DNA of 60,733 bases from an uncultured Dorea sp. (GCA_910584575.1 CAJUBG010000019.1:1-60733), one strand, 5' to 3'; numbered from the stretch's first letter, positions 41,504-51,701 are shown. Notes: generated from the letters alone by a model not told the origin. Program-made: numbers and translations.

Positions 41504-42886
41504 CTACCATTCATCTGAGCCTGACGAATCGTTATCGCCCGATGTCGAAGAATCATTATCATCCGGTATATATGAGTCACCGCCTCCGGAAGCGTCATCG
41601 TCATCTCCTCCATATGAGCCTCCGCCTGTTCCGCTGTTTCCGCCTCCGCTTGTAGAGCCTCCGCTTGTCCCGCCGGATGACGTTCCGCTGTTTCCACTGC
41701 CGCTGTTTCCGCCGCCTCCGCTGCTGGTAGAGCCTCTGTTATAGCTGTAATCATCATCGTCGTCATCATCGTCAGGCTGACTCATGATCCCCTGGGTATC
41801 TTCATTCACATCCGCCTTGCGGTTTCCTGCTTTGTTCACAATCTTGTCACTGATGGCCGACACCGTGGAGGATACCGAATATGCTTCGCTGTCCCCGTAG
41901 AAGAATCTGTGAAGCTGCTCTACATTGCTCTCAAGAGTAACCGGTATGACAACGCTTCCTATATCTACCAGCTCGTCCGTAGTCTTATCAAACGGGAAGC
42001 CTGTCGTCTCGCCAAGCCGGTAGTCAAATGCATCCACCGCATAATCGAGAATCTCCGACATAGTAAAATTCGTGGCAACCTGTGGGAATACCTTGTCAAT
42101 AATCTTGTTCAACTGGGCCGGAGACGCCTGCTGAAGCTTCTCCACAATCTTCGCAAGCACCATACGCTGACGCTCTGCCCGCTTAAAATCATCTCCTGCC
42201 GTATATCGGATTCTGGCATAGGCCGTTGCCTGCAGACCGTTCAAAACCTGAGGGCCGGGCTCGGTAACTCCCGCCGACACTCTGCCCGTCGCCTTCATAA
42301 TCTCAATGGCGTAACCACAGATATAGGGAATCTCCTCCTCAGTAACATCAATCTCAATTCCGCCTACTTCATCCACCACATCGATCAGCGCGTCAAAATT
42401 CACCGTCACATAATGCTCGATGTCCATATCAAGATTCTTATTCAGCATGGCAACTGCTTCCTCCGGCCCGCCATAGGAATATGCCGCATTCGCCTTGTTA
42501 ATCGTTCCGTCGTCCTGCTGCAGCAGGGTATCTCGGTATACGGAGGAAATCTTTACCTCCAGCGTCTCACGGTTCAGGCTGGCAATCATGATGGTATCGC
42601 TTCGGGTTCCCTTACCAAGTTCATTCTTTCGGGAATCCACGCCAAACAACGCAACATTCAGATAGCCGGTTCCCCTCTCCCTTGCCTCCTCTGACACGCT
42701 CAACTCCATAGGATTAATGGGAGCTTTCTCAATCTTAGACAGCTTGCTCGCCAGGATTACGGCTCCTGTCGCTGCCACCAGCGCCACAGTTCCCCCAAAA
42801 ATCACTCCAATCTTTTTTCCCAGAGACCATGCGGCAAATCCGCGCTTCCTACGACCACGCCTGTAATGATTTTTTTCCCTAGCCAT
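41504..42886 (-). CDS. LytR-CpsA-Psr (LCP) family enzyme 1
   Basis: This protein has 460 residues. A basic cytoplasmic start (RRGRRKRGF) and one membrane helix (26-48) precede the LCP domain, with its conserved ALFGVDSRKNE, GTRSDTIMIASLN, SSVYRDTLL and YARIRYTAGDDFKRAERQR blocks; these hold the arginines and aspartates that bind polyprenyl pyrophosphate and magnesium. The C-terminus is a disordered Asp, Ser and Gly tract (about 375-460). LCP enzymes attach wall polysaccharides to peptidoglycan outside the membrane. It has a paralogue at 45224-46444. Confidence 0.92.
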   Translation of the reverse strand: MAREKNHYRRGRRKRGFAAWSLGKKIGVIFGGTVALVAATGAVILASKLSKIEKAPINPMELSVSEEARERGTGYLNVALFGVDSRKNELGKGTRSDTIMIASLNRETLEVKISSVYRDTLLQQDDGTINKANAAYSYGGPEEAVAMLNKNLDMDIEHYVTVNFDALIDVVDEVGGIEIDVTEEEIPYICGYAIEIMKATGRVSAGVTEPGPQVLNGLQATAYARIRYTAGDDFKRAERQRMVLAKIVEKLQQASPAQLNKIIDKVFPQVATNFTMSEILDYAVDAFDYRLGETTGFPFDKTTDELVDIGSVVIPVTLESNVEQLHRFFYGDSEAYSVSSTVSAISDKIVNKAGNRKADVNEDTQGIMSQPDDDDDDDDYSYNRGSTSSGGGGNSGSGNSGTSSGGTSGGSTSGGGNSGTGGGSYGGDDDDASGGGDSYIPDDNDSSTSGDNDSSGSDEW

Positions 42887-42961
42887 TATCCAATGTCCTT
42901 TCTTTCATTACTCTGTTTACGATAACATTCTTCAATATATTACCTCATTTTCCTGGAAACT

Positions 42962-43909
42962 TCAATTACAAATATTGTTTTCTGCGTATTTTTCCCAATA
43001 CGCCTTGCTTGCCGAACATCTTTTCACCATCCACAGAGGCATTTTCCGATAATTCTGCCCTGCCTTAAACCCAAGATACTTACAGCCGCTTTTGTATAAA
43101 AGCGTGGGCAGAAGGTACCATCTTCCTTTTTTCAGTAAGTAAAGAGCCGTATCTGTCACCATCCGGATTCCCTCGGCCTCGGAGTGGATTCCCTTAAACA
43201 CCTCCGGATGGTCTGCCTGGGAAACCGCCAAATCAAAATTCCGCTGAAACTGCTGCCGCCCGGAATAGTTATGTGAATGGATAACCCTGGCTTTTGCCGC
43301 ATAGGCAACCTGGTATCCTGCTTTCACCATCTGGGCCGCCATGACCATGTCCTCGTTAAAGATCGTCCTTCTGGTAAATCCTCCCATTTCCTCATAGACC
43401 GTCCTTCGGTAAGCCGCGCATACATCCGAGCAGAAGAAGGTCTTAATCCCCAACTTTGGTAAATCCTTCCTGCCCTTCACCCTGCCCTCTGCCGGATAAT
43501 TAAAGGACCTGGTATACCGTTCAATCACATCGCAGCCCTTTGCCGGAAGCTGGCGCGCATATGACACACCCACGCGCTCTGACAAAAGAAGGGGCTTCAC
43601 CAGTTCTCCAAGCATATTCCTGTCGGCAGGAAGGGCATCCTGGGTCATGAACACCAGAAGCTCTGCGTCGGATAACGCAAATCCCATGTCCCGCGTCCCG
43701 CCGTGGTCGAACTTTTCCGGCTCAATGTGGGTCACAGAAATCCCTGGCATATCCGCCACCTCCCTGGGAAAACGATCTGACCTGGTATTAATTACATAAA
43801 TTTGCCCAATCGGATACCGCTGTCTCTTGAGTCTTCTCAACTCCTCCTGAAACCTTTCGTCCGGACGGTGGGTTAGTATCACTACGTCTACACGCTTCTG
43901 CTCACTCAT
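42962..43909 (-). CDS. Family 2 glycosyltransferase, rhamnosyltransferase-like
   Basis: This protein of about 315 residues has a GT-A fold: VDVVILTHRPDERFQEEL at the nucleotide-binding end, FMTQDALPAD (DXD-like region) and FNEDMVMAAQMVKAGYQVAY (acceptor ED motif). Such enzymes often transfer rhamnose to a lipid-linked glycan on the cytoplasmic side. The ATG at 43909 overlaps the upstream polymerase gene by 8 bp; two earlier ATGs (43921, 43942) are open. The sugar specificity is inferred from the nearby dTDP-rhamnose genes. Confidence 0.85.
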   Translation of the reverse strand: MSEQKRVDVVILTHRPDERFQEELRRLKRQRYPIGQIYVINTRSDRFPREVADMPGISVTHIEPEKFDHGGTRDMGFALSDAELLVFMTQDALPADRNMLGELVKPLLLSERVGVSYARQLPAKGCDVIERYTRSFNYPAEGRVKGRKDLPKLGIKTFFCSDVCAAYRRTVYEEMGGFTRRTIFNEDMVMAAQMVKAGYQVAYAAKARVIHSHNYSGRQQFQRNFDLAVSQADHPEVFKGIHSEAEGIRMVTDTALYLLKKGRWYLLPTLLYKSGCKYLGFKAGQNYRKMPLWMVKRCSASKAYWEKYAENNICN

Positions 43910-45227
43910 TTCTCTGCACATTTCCTCTCTTATCTCTATCATATCCTACATACAGGTACATCATCCCTGTCAGAATCAACCAGAACCAGGTGGTCGGGTT
44001 ACTGAACCAGGTGGTGAAAAACGCAAGCCCAAGATAAATCGCAAGCTGTCCATAGAACAGATACACCACCGGATTCTCACTTTTTTTCACAAGCTGCATC
44101 ACCCATTTTGCCGCCGCGCCCACAAGGGCAGCGAACAGAAACACGCCAATCATCCCAAAATCATAATATGCGTCATAGAACATGGTAAGGGTTGTAAGCT
44201 CTGGCTTGGTCAGATAGACCACCGAGGCCGTCAGCTTCGGAAATACAAACTTAAGCCCAGTCAGGGCAAAGAAAGGAAACAGCATACGCACCCCGTAAGT
44301 ATGCTTTGCAAGCTGCTCGACCATGCAGTTAAAATTCTCAAAATTATTTGCCACATAGATATAAGGCTGTGTGATAAAGATTGGCATCTTCTCATATTTC
44401 ATCTCAAATATACCGTTCAGATAGGCAATGTCGTGATGGCGGAACACCGTCAGTATCACGTAGAGAGGAATGAGCGCCGCCGCAATGCCTGCGAGGGTGC
44501 GAAGCCTGACTCCCTGGTATACCATAATATATGTAACCACGGCGAAGCCAACCGCAAAGAGGAGTTGGAATCTGGACACACACAGGACGGGGATTGCAAC
44601 TGCCGTCACATTTGCCAATACAAGCAGAATTGTCTCCTTCTTTCCAATTTTCTCCCTTACCTTGCTGTACAGAACCGTAATTGCAGGAATCAGGATACAG
44701 CTTATCGTAAAATAGTGTATCCCTGATACATGAAAATAGGAATAGGCATGGGGCTTATCTGAGAACAGCGGGATAAACTTAAGCCTTAATGCTTCAAAAA
44801 GGAAGCACACCACCGAGGCAATCGCCAGGCCGGTAATGCAGACCAAAAGCCTCTGTGCCGTCACAGGGTTCTTGCCAAGCTCTTTTTTTTCATCCGAATC
44901 GTACTTCTGCCCCCACTCATATCCAATTCCAAATCCAATATAGACGAGGAAGAAGCAAGCCCAGGTCCGGTAATCCCAGTCCTTCTGAAGCCTGCTGAGC
45001 TTAAGGCAGGCAAGCCCCTGGCCGCCCACCCATGCAAGAGTGAACAGACCGCGAAGCTCTGCCAGATTGCGGGCATCCCTCACCCAATGAACGTACAGAT
45101 ACAAAGCCTCCAACATCAGCAGTATCCCTGAGAGATAATAAAACCTGGCAAGAGAAGCAATATAACTCATAAAATACACCAGCATGTATGTGCCGTATTC
45201 CATTATAATGTCATTGCGTCTCCTCAT
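43902..45227 (-). CDS. Polytopic membrane protein, probable polysaccharide repeat-unit polymerase
   Basis: This 441-residue protein has about ten to twelve hydrophobic helices, a large loop around 300-345 and few charged residues, as in Wzy/O-antigen polymerase-type proteins. No strict motif defines the family. Its position between an LCP gene and a glycosyltransferase, with overlaps of 4 bp and 8 bp, supports a role in chain polymerisation. A flippase or ligase of similar topology cannot be excluded. GGAG stands seven bases before the ATG. Confidence 0.72.
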   Translation of the reverse strand: MRRRNDIIMEYGTYMLVYFMSYIASLARFYYLSGILLMLEALYLYVHWVRDARNLAELRGLFTLAWVGGQGLACLKLSRLQKDWDYRTWACFFLVYIGFGIGYEWGQKYDSDEKKELGKNPVTAQRLLVCITGLAIASVVCFLFEALRLKFIPLFSDKPHAYSYFHVSGIHYFTISCILIPAITVLYSKVREKIGKKETILLVLANVTAVAIPVLCVSRFQLLFAVGFAVVTYIMVYQGVRLRTLAGIAAALIPLYVILTVFRHHDIAYLNGIFEMKYEKMPIFITQPYIYVANNFENFNCMVEQLAKHTYGVRMLFPFFALTGLKFVFPKLTASVVYLTKPELTTLTMFYDAYYDFGMIGVFLFAALVGAAAKWVMQLVKKSENPVVYLFYGQLAIYLGLAFFTTWFSNPTTWFWLILTGMMYLYVGYDRDKRGNVQRNE

Positions 45228-46444
45228 TGCGTATCTCCTTCACCCGTCTCTCCTTGAGCCGTATCTCCTTCAACCGTCTCTCCTTGAGCCGTATCTCCCT
45301 CAAACGTAGTATTCATCGCAGTTGCATTTTCCGACACTCCTGTCAGGTAGATGATATCATCATGAATCTGCTTCACCTTCATGGACGGCTCGTACCAGTC
45401 CTCCGCAAAAATGTTCTTGTGAAGCTGCGACACATTCCCTATAAAGTCAATAGGCACCACGTAAGACCCTGTATGGTTCCGGACGTCCTCGCTGGTGGTC
45501 ACCGCATAGGGGAAGCCAGTAGTCCCTACAATGTTATAGTTCAAAATGTTTGCCGCGAACCCAAGCATATCCGTGATTGACAGACTGGTGGAAATCTGCG
45601 GGAATACCTCATCCACAATCTTATTGAGGGTCAGAAGGTTCGCCTTCTTCGCTTTGTCAACCGTCTTTTGCAGAACCTCCCTCTGGCGCGCCGTTCTCTT
45701 GAAATCATTGCCCTCCGTGTAACGGATTCTGGCATAGCCTACCGCATGGACCCCGTCTAACAGTTGAGTTCCCGCTACCTCGTCAATCTTCTGCATGTCC
45801 TTTCCCACCACCTGGGCCGTCTCAAACGCATAGCCGTTGCAGTAGAACGCCTCCTCCTGCGTCATGTCGATCTCAAGCCCGCCCAGGGCGTCGATGACGT
45901 CCACAAGAGCGCTGAAGTTGACACTGACATAATTCCGGATATCCAGGTCAAAGTTACGGTTCAAAAGGCTGATGGCTGCCTCAGGTCCTCCTCTGTTGTA
46001 TGCAGAATTCGCCTTCTCATAACTGCCGTCCGCCTGCAAAAGGAGTGTGTCGCGGTACACAGAGGTCAGCGTCACATCGTTGGTCTCGTTGTTGATGCTC
46101 ACAATCATGATACTGTCGCTCTGTACCCCGCCCTCTAGCTCACCGTTTCTGGAATCCAGCCCAAAGCAGGCAATGTTCGTATAAGGCCCTGTATCCTTAT
46201 AGACCTCCAGGTTATTGGGGTTCAGTATATTAATATCCAGCTTTCCCAATTTCAGCATCCCGTATCCTACGACGCACAATATGGCTAAGATAAACAGCTC
46301 AAAACACAGAAGCAGAACTCTTTTTCTCCGCCTCTTACGCTTTTTCTTCTGCCGTTCCTGCGGCGACATCCTCCTGTCAGCTCTCTTGTCTGTTTTTCTC
46401 TTTTTTTCTACGCTTCTTCTTTCCACGCTTTTATTCTTACTCAT
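45224..46444 (-). CDS. LytR-CpsA-Psr (LCP) family enzyme 2
   Basis: This 406-residue LCP protein has a very basic N-terminal tail (RKKRKRRRKR), a membrane helix (45-67), and LCP blocks ACFGLDSRNGE, VQSDSIMIVSINNE, SVYRDTLLLQ and YARIRYTEGNDFKRTARQR. The C-terminus carries a 10-residue repeat (GDTAQGETVE). Two LCP genes in one cluster suggest either two glycans or partly redundant attachment. Its stop overlaps the polymerase start by 4 bp; GGGGAG precedes the ATG. Confidence 0.92.
   Translation of the reverse strand: MSKNKSVERRSVEKKRKTDKRADRRMSPQERQKKKRKRRRKRVLLLCFELFILAILCVVGYGMLKLGKLDINILNPNNLEVYKDTGPYTNIACFGLDSRNGELEGGVQSDSIMIVSINNETNDVTLTSVYRDTLLLQADGSYEKANSAYNRGGPEAAISLLNRNFDLDIRNYVSVNFSALVDVIDALGGLEIDMTQEEAFYCNGYAFETAQVVGKDMQKIDEVAGTQLLDGVHAVGYARIRYTEGNDFKRTARQREVLQKTVDKAKKANLLTLNKIVDEVFPQISTSLSITDMLGFAANILNYNIVGTTGFPYAVTTSEDVRNHTGSYVVPIDFIGNVSQLHKNIFAEDWYEPSMKVKQIHDDIIYLTGVSENATAMNTTFEGDTAQGETVEGDTAQGETGEGDTQ
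45241..45300 (+). repeat. 30-bp tandem repeat in LCP 2
   Basis: Two nearly identical 30-bp units (45241-45270 and 45271-45300), plus part of a third, encode the GDTAQGET-rich C-terminal tail. Copy number may vary between strains. Confidence 0.75.
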
Positions 46445-46463
46445 GCCAGTTCTCCCCTACAAG

Positions 46464-47867
46464 CTAATATGCGTTCTTGTTCACAAAGCCTTTGAAAAAT
46501 GTCAAAAATATAATCTTAAAGTCAAACCCCAGAGTCCAGTTCTCGATATAATACAGATCAAACTCAATCCGCTTGCGAATGGAGGTATCCCCCCGATATC
46601 CATTCACCTGGGCCCATCCCGTAAGGCCGGGACGCACCTGATGCTTGACCCTGTATCTTGGTATCTCCTCGCTGAACTTCTCCACAAACTGAGGTCTCTC
46701 CGGCCTCGGCCCTACCAGGCTCATATTCCCCTTTAATACATTAAAAAGCTGCGGAAGCTCGTCGATACTCGTCCTTCGTATGAACCTGCCGAAGCCCGTT
46801 ACCCTTGGGTCATCCGGAGTCGTCCATCCCCCTCTCTCCTTCTTCTCATCCTGCACCACCATGGAACGAAACTTATACATCAAAAACGGACGGTTCTGAA
46901 ATCCAATCCTCTCCTGCTTAAAGATTAGCGGTCCCGGCGACGTAATCTTAATCACCGCCGCAGTCACCGCCATCACCGGCGAAAACAAAAGCAGGGCCGT
47001 TACTGCGCCAAACAGGTCTACCCCCCTTTTCAGCAGCGCATTGAGAGCGTTGCTTAAGGGAACATGCCGGATATTCACCACCGGAAGCCCTAAGAGATCC
47101 TCTGTATAGGGCTTGGTCGGGATAATATTGTTGTAATCCGGAATAAACTTGGTATGGACGCCCGACTTTTCACACATCCCTACAATATGCTCCAGCTTAT
47201 GATATTCTGCAAGTCCCAGGGTTATGACAATCTCGTCCAGCTTATTCTCAGGAAGCACAATAGTCAGATTCTCCGTCCTTCCAAGGACCTTCACCCCTCG
47301 GTATTCCGTTCCCCTCGGCTTGTTGTCCGCAAGGATTCCCCTCACAATATACCCCCACTCAGGGTTCGCCCGAATCCTGTCTATATACTGCTCTGCCGCG
47401 CGGCTGTAACCTACCAGCAGAATGTGCTTCTGGTTATATCCCTTTTTCCGGATATTCCTCAATTCCTCCCGCAGGATGTTGCGTCCCACTACCTCCACAA
47501 ACACATTGATGCAAAAAAACACAAACATCATGGTTCTGGAGAAATCCGTCTCCCTTGCCAGATACAAGACCAGTATAAAGGTCATAAGCCCAATAACATT
47601 CGCCTGTATAATCCGCCATGCCTCAAGCCTCCTGCCCTGCACCCGCTTGGGTGTGTATAGCTGGAAGATATAATACAGCAGAAGATATTCCGGCACAAGA
47701 AAGATAAGAACCCTCATATATTCCTGGAGGGACAGATGCCATGCCCCTAATTCAAAGATTCCGCTTCTGAATTTTATATACCACGCCGCCACATAGGAAA
47801 AGATGATTGCCAGCGCATCTATCACAAAATGAAGTGTATTCAACAGTTTTTGATTATTTTTAATCAT
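46464..47867 (-). CDS. Polyprenyl-phosphate sugar-1-phosphate transferase (priming enzyme)
   Basis: This 467-residue protein has four or five N-terminal membrane helices, a middle nucleotide-binding-like region (KHILLVGYSRAAEQYIDRIR), another helix, and the C-terminal bacterial sugar transferase domain (PGPLIFKQERIGFQNRPF, MYKFRSMV, RTSIDELPQLFNVLKGNMSL, VGPRPERP, VRPGLTGWAQVNGYRG). It adds the first sugar phosphate to undecaprenyl phosphate. The ATG at 47867 has AGGTGG nine bases upstream. It is probably the initiating enzyme of the polysaccharide pathway in this cluster. Confidence 0.93.
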   Translation of the reverse strand: MIKNNQKLLNTLHFVIDALAIIFSYVAAWYIKFRSGIFELGAWHLSLQEYMRVLIFLVPEYLLLYYIFQLYTPKRVQGRRLEAWRIIQANVIGLMTFILVLYLARETDFSRTMMFVFFCINVFVEVVGRNILREELRNIRKKGYNQKHILLVGYSRAAEQYIDRIRANPEWGYIVRGILADNKPRGTEYRGVKVLGRTENLTIVLPENKLDEIVITLGLAEYHKLEHIVGMCEKSGVHTKFIPDYNNIIPTKPYTEDLLGLPVVNIRHVPLSNALNALLKRGVDLFGAVTALLLFSPVMAVTAAVIKITSPGPLIFKQERIGFQNRPFLMYKFRSMVVQDEKKERGGWTTPDDPRVTGFGRFIRRTSIDELPQLFNVLKGNMSLVGPRPERPQFVEKFSEEIPRYRVKHQVRPGLTGWAQVNGYRGDTSIRKRIEFDLYYIENWTLGFDFKIIFLTFFKGFVNKNAY

Positions 47868-47987
47868 TTTTATCCACCACCTAAACCACACCTTATCATA
47901 CAATAAATTGTCAGATACGACAACCCTTCAATTTTATAGTTTTTCTTAACAATTCATTAATATACGAATTCCGTGTGTTCTCTGGCG

Positions 47988-48962
47988 TCAATGAGTGCTG
48001 TCTTTTTTGCTGTCACCTTCCGTTCTCTCACTGATAATATATCTGGGACGCTTCTTTACCTCCAGATAAATCTTTCCGATATATTCACCCAACACCCCCA
48101 TACTGACCAACTGTACGCCGCCTATAAAACAGATGATGCTAACGGTGCTTGCCCATCCCACCACACTCTGCCTTGTAAAATACATGATAACGGACCACAA
48201 AACGCCCATAAAGCTTAGGAGGGAAATCAATAACCCCATCCCTGTAATCATCCGGAGGGGCTTAATGCTTAAGCTGGTAATCCCGTCAAAAGCAAGGGCC
48301 GTCATCTTTGACAACGGATAGTGGCTTCTGCCCGCAGCCCTCTTTTTGCGCTCATAGTACACGCTTGTGCTTTTAAAGCCCACAAGGGGCAGCATCCCCC
48401 GCAGAAAGATATTCACTTCTTTAAACTCCGAAAGCTCTTTTAAGACCCTGCCGGACACTAACCGGTAATCTGCATGGTTAAAAACCACCTCCGCCCCCAA
48501 AAACTTCAATAATCTGTAAAATACTTCTGCCGACGACCTCTTAAAAAACGAATCCGTGTCCCTGTTACTCCTCACCCCGTATACAATCTCACTCCCGTCC
48601 AGATATTCCTCCACCATCCGGTTCATGGCGTCTATATCGTCCTGTCCGTCGCAATCTATGGTGATGGTAATATCCGCCCTGTCCCTAACCTCCATCAGAC
48701 CTGCCAGTATTGCATTCTGATGCCCCCGGTTCCTGCTCTGGGAGATTCCCATGAAGGCTTCACTGGAATCCGCCAGTTCTTTTATAATCTCCCATGTAGC
48801 GTCATGGCTTCCGTCGTTTACGAACAGAATCCTGCTTTTTGGGTCTGTCAAACCCTTCTCAATCAATTCATCCAGCTTTTCCTTAAACTGTCGGCTGGTT
48901 ATGGGAAGAACAGCCTCCTCATTATAGCATGGCACTATGATATACAGTATTGGTTTCTTCAT
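47988..48962 (-). CDS. GtrB-like polyprenyl-phosphate glycosyltransferase
   Basis: This 324-residue GT2 enzyme of the DPM1/GtrB type has IIVPCYNEEAVLP at the start, the DXD-like ITIDCDGQDD, the SQSRNRGHQNAILAG block, and two C-terminal membrane helices (about 235-255 and 270-295). Such proteins load glucose or a similar sugar on undecaprenyl phosphate. The next gene upstream (48985-50583) is a GtrII-like membrane transferase, which would use that lipid sugar on the outer face. No GtrA-type flippase gene is seen between them. Confidence 0.88.
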   Translation of the reverse strand: MKKPILYIIVPCYNEEAVLPITSRQFKEKLDELIEKGLTDPKSRILFVNDGSHDATWEIIKELADSSEAFMGISQSRNRGHQNAILAGLMEVRDRADITITIDCDGQDDIDAMNRMVEEYLDGSEIVYGVRSNRDTDSFFKRSSAEVFYRLLKFLGAEVVFNHADYRLVSGRVLKELSEFKEVNIFLRGMLPLVGFKSTSVYYERKKRAAGRSHYPLSKMTALAFDGITSLSIKPLRMITGMGLLISLLSFMGVLWSVIMYFTRQSVVGWASTVSIICFIGGVQLVSMGVLGEYIGKIYLEVKKRPRYIISERTEGDSKKDSTH

Positions 48963-48984
48963 CCCGCGTTACTCCTTGACTTTC

Positions 48985-50583
48985 TTATCTGCTCACTCCA
49001 TTGACATTGTACCAGTCCTCGGAAGGCTCTGAAAAATAGACGATGATACTGCCCTCCGTTTCCACAATACTTCCCGGCTTGGGCCACGGCGCCATGTCCT
49101 TCGTATACTCTAAGGCTCTGGCAATCTCCTCCGTCCCCGGCTGAAGCGTCATGTACCCTTCCGTCACCAGCAGCTCACGAATCCTGGCAATATGCCCCCC
49201 ATTCCATCCAAACATAGAGCCGTCAATCCCCACATTATCCGAACTGTCAAAAAAACCGGACGTATCCATCTCATAGGCGCCCACGAACACAATGGGCTTT
49301 GCTTTATAATCATAACCCAAAGCGCTGATATCATGCATTACCGCATTGGCAGTAACCTGGTCCTTGTGATAACGGACAGCGTCGTAATAGTAGAGCGTAT
49401 TCATATTCCGGACATTCAAAAAAATCAGATAACCGGCCAGTCCCATCGCAGCATACCGAAAAAATATTTTCCTTCTTCCCGCCCTACAACTGACTCCCAA
49501 TGTCTCCAATACAAAGCAAATCTCCATAGCCCCTGCAAGCGGCAAAGCCAACAGCATACGTCCGTGGGTCTTATACGTCCCCATGAGGATAAACATGATA
49601 AAGGGCGACACTACAAGGGCCACCGTCAGAAACAGGAGCCGTATCCTTGCCTCCTTTTCCTTTGCCATGGCAAACACATAGACTGACCAGGCAATAAACA
49701 TCAGTGTGGTAACCTTAATTACAACCCCGCCGTAAATGGACACCTCCTCTATGGTAATGCCAAAGGAAACCCTTGCCACATTTGCAGCCGCCATAAAAGC
49801 CGCATGGAAAATGCTGCTGTCTTCAAACCATCCGATATAGCTTTCCGTATAGTTCGCCTCATGCCCTGTGAATGCCTGTACCACAAAATTCATTCCATAA
49901 TAGAGAGCCACAGATATGAAGCTTATAAAAGCGGGCCTTAGGATATTTTCCCAGATTGCCAGCTCTCCTCGAAGGACTTTTCTAAGACAATAGACTACTG
50001 CCGATGTAATGTACAGGGATAAAATCGCCTGATACACGGCGACTCCATAGGTCAGCAGCAGAATCGACAAAAGCAGCTCTCTTTTGGCAGCATGTTTATC
50101 CTCCTTATATTTCAGATATCTTGCCGTAAATGCAAACGCCAAAGAGGCAGACGCCATTCCCAGAGCCACCTGGAGATTAAACATGGAAAAAGAGAGAATC
50201 TCCCCCACCACAAAGGGAAGCGTCGTATAGTAGGTCAAGAAGATAAACAGTTCAAAACGTCCGGTTTTCTCTCCATCCTCCTCCAATAGCGTAAAGGCGC
50301 TCACCACACCGGAAAAAAACCAGACGCAGACAGCCAGGAAATCCCAAAGAAAAGGGACGTACCGCCCGTTGACCGTAAAGAGTTCGTTGAACATCTGTAT
50401 TCCAAATCTTCCCTGAGCAATCCAAGGCCCGTAGCCCTCCCCCGCAAGAATGGATTTTTCTTCATCTATCCCAATGGTCGGACAGGTAAGCATCACGCCA
50501 AATGCCACCAGTGAAGCCATAAGTGCCAATAGAATCTCCTGCTTGTGCTCTCCCCACCACGTTTTCACACATATTCTGTCCAT
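48985..50583 (-). CDS. GtrII-like membrane glucosyltransferase
   Basis: This 532-residue protein has about ten to eleven membrane helices. It has the GtrII-type N-terminal loop with GIDEEKSILAG and WIAQGRFGIQMF, where the acidic residues after the first helix are probably catalytic, and an extracellular C-terminal domain. This matches the glucosyltransferase GtrII domain that decorates O-antigen or teichoic-like polymers. It lies 22 bp upstream of the GtrB-like gene on the same strand. The sugar added is not known. Confidence 0.82.
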   Translation of the reverse strand: MDRICVKTWWGEHKQEILLALMASLVAFGVMLTCPTIGIDEEKSILAGEGYGPWIAQGRFGIQMFNELFTVNGRYVPFLWDFLAVCVWFFSGVVSAFTLLEEDGEKTGRFELFIFLTYYTTLPFVVGEILSFSMFNLQVALGMASASLAFAFTARYLKYKEDKHAAKRELLLSILLLTYGVAVYQAILSLYITSAVVYCLRKVLRGELAIWENILRPAFISFISVALYYGMNFVVQAFTGHEANYTESYIGWFEDSSIFHAAFMAAANVARVSFGITIEEVSIYGGVVIKVTTLMFIAWSVYVFAMAKEKEARIRLLFLTVALVVSPFIMFILMGTYKTHGRMLLALPLAGAMEICFVLETLGVSCRAGRRKIFFRYAAMGLAGYLIFLNVRNMNTLYYYDAVRYHKDQVTANAVMHDISALGYDYKAKPIVFVGAYEMDTSGFFDSSDNVGIDGSMFGWNGGHIARIRELLVTEGYMTLQPGTEEIARALEYTKDMAPWPKPGSIVETEGSIIVYFSEPSEDWYNVNGVSR

Positions 50584-50697
50584 CCGGCTAACCTCCGTAA
50601 CACAATCTTAAAATAATTAAAAGATATTATAGCGCATTTTTTTATTCTTTGCTATAATAAATCAGTTATAAAAGCGTAGAAAGGCGGATTCATATAT

Positions 50698-51678
50698 ATG
50701 AAAGTTACAATTATTATCCCCAACTACAACGGATGCCATTTCATGGAGCCCTGTCTTGCCTCCCTCAAGAACCAGACCTTCAAGGATTATGGAATCCTGG
50801 TTGTGGATAACGCTTCAACAGACGGCAGCGTTGAGTTTGTGAAGGAGAATTACCCCGAAATAGAAGTCATTGCCCTGAAAGAGAATTACGGGTTCAGCAA
50901 GGCGGTAAATATTGGGATTCGGCGTTCCCGTACTCCCTATGTCATCCTTTTAAATAACGACACCACCGCAGACCCCCATTATTTGGAAGAAATGGTCAAA
51001 GCCATCGAACAATCGCCCCGCATCTTCTCGGTCAGCAGTAAAATGATCCAGATGTACCATCCAGAGCTTATTGACAGCGCAGGCGACCTCTACACTCTGA
51101 CAGGCTGGGGGGTATGCCGCGGAGTGGGACGTCCTGTCTCCAATTATACGGAAAATGACGAGGTTTTCAGCGCATGTGCCGGAGCCGCCATCTACCGCAG
51201 GCAGGTTTTTAAAAAAATCGGATTGTTTGATGAGAACCATTTTGCTTATCTGGAGGACATTGACGTGGGATACCGCGCCAAGATTTTCGGGTATCGGAAT
51301 ATGTACTGCCCCACGGCGCTTATCTACCATGTGGGAAGCGGGACAAGCGGCTCGAAGTATAATTCCTTCAAGGTAAAGCTGTCTGCACGGAATAATGTTT
51401 ATCTGAACTATAAGAATATGCCTTTTTTACAACTGCTGATTAATTTTATTCCCCTTGTTTTCGGATATCTGGTGAAGTATGCTTTTTTTGTGAAGATTGG
51501 CTTTGGGAAGGATTACAAGGAGGGAGTGTTAGAAGGGCTTAGAACCAGACATGAGCAGCGCAAAGTCCCCTTCCGCATACGGTATCTTGGGAACTATGTA
51601 CGGATTGAAGGCGAGCTAATCAGGCATACCTTCTCTTATGTGAAAGACTGGGTAATCCGGAAGACCTCCGGAGGATAG
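50698..51678 (+). CDS. Family 2 glycosyltransferase, WbbL/rhamnosyltransferase-like
   Basis: This 326-residue GT2 enzyme has VTIIIPNYNGCHFMEPCLAS, VVDNASTDGSVEFV, VILLNNDTTADPHYLEEM (DXD-like) and EDIDVGYRAKIFGY. The C-terminal region has an amphipathic or membrane-associated stretch (LLINFIPLVFGYLVKYAFF). It resembles rhamnosyltransferases acting on polyprenyl-linked chains. It is on the plus strand, divergent from the GtrII-like gene across a 114-bp gap, with its own terminator. The sugar is inferred from the rfb genes nearby. Confidence 0.88.
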   Translation: MKVTIIIPNYNGCHFMEPCLASLKNQTFKDYGILVVDNASTDGSVEFVKENYPEIEVIALKENYGFSKAVNIGIRRSRTPYVILLNNDTTADPHYLEEMVKAIEQSPRIFSVSSKMIQMYHPELIDSAGDLYTLTGWGVCRGVGRPVSNYTENDEVFSACAGAAIYRRQVFKKIGLFDENHFAYLEDIDVGYRAKIFGYRNMYCPTALIYHVGSGTSGSKYNSFKVKLSARNNVYLNYKNMPFLQLLINFIPLVFGYLVKYAFFVKIGFGKDYKEGVLEGLRTRHEQRKVPFRIRYLGNYVRIEGELIRHTFSYVKDWVIRKTSGG

Positions 51679-51701
51679 GTTTAGATGTGGGCTTCGGGAA
51701 C

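Noticed and set aside
41580..41760. Low-complexity CCGCCTCCG-type repeats, possibly a mobile repeat
   Set aside because: They encode the Gly/Ser-rich tail of LCP 1 on the minus strand.
41909..42694. A 261-codon plus-strand frame
   Set aside because: It is antisense to the LCP gene, whose motifs are clear. The antisense product has no recognisable domain and no ribosome site.
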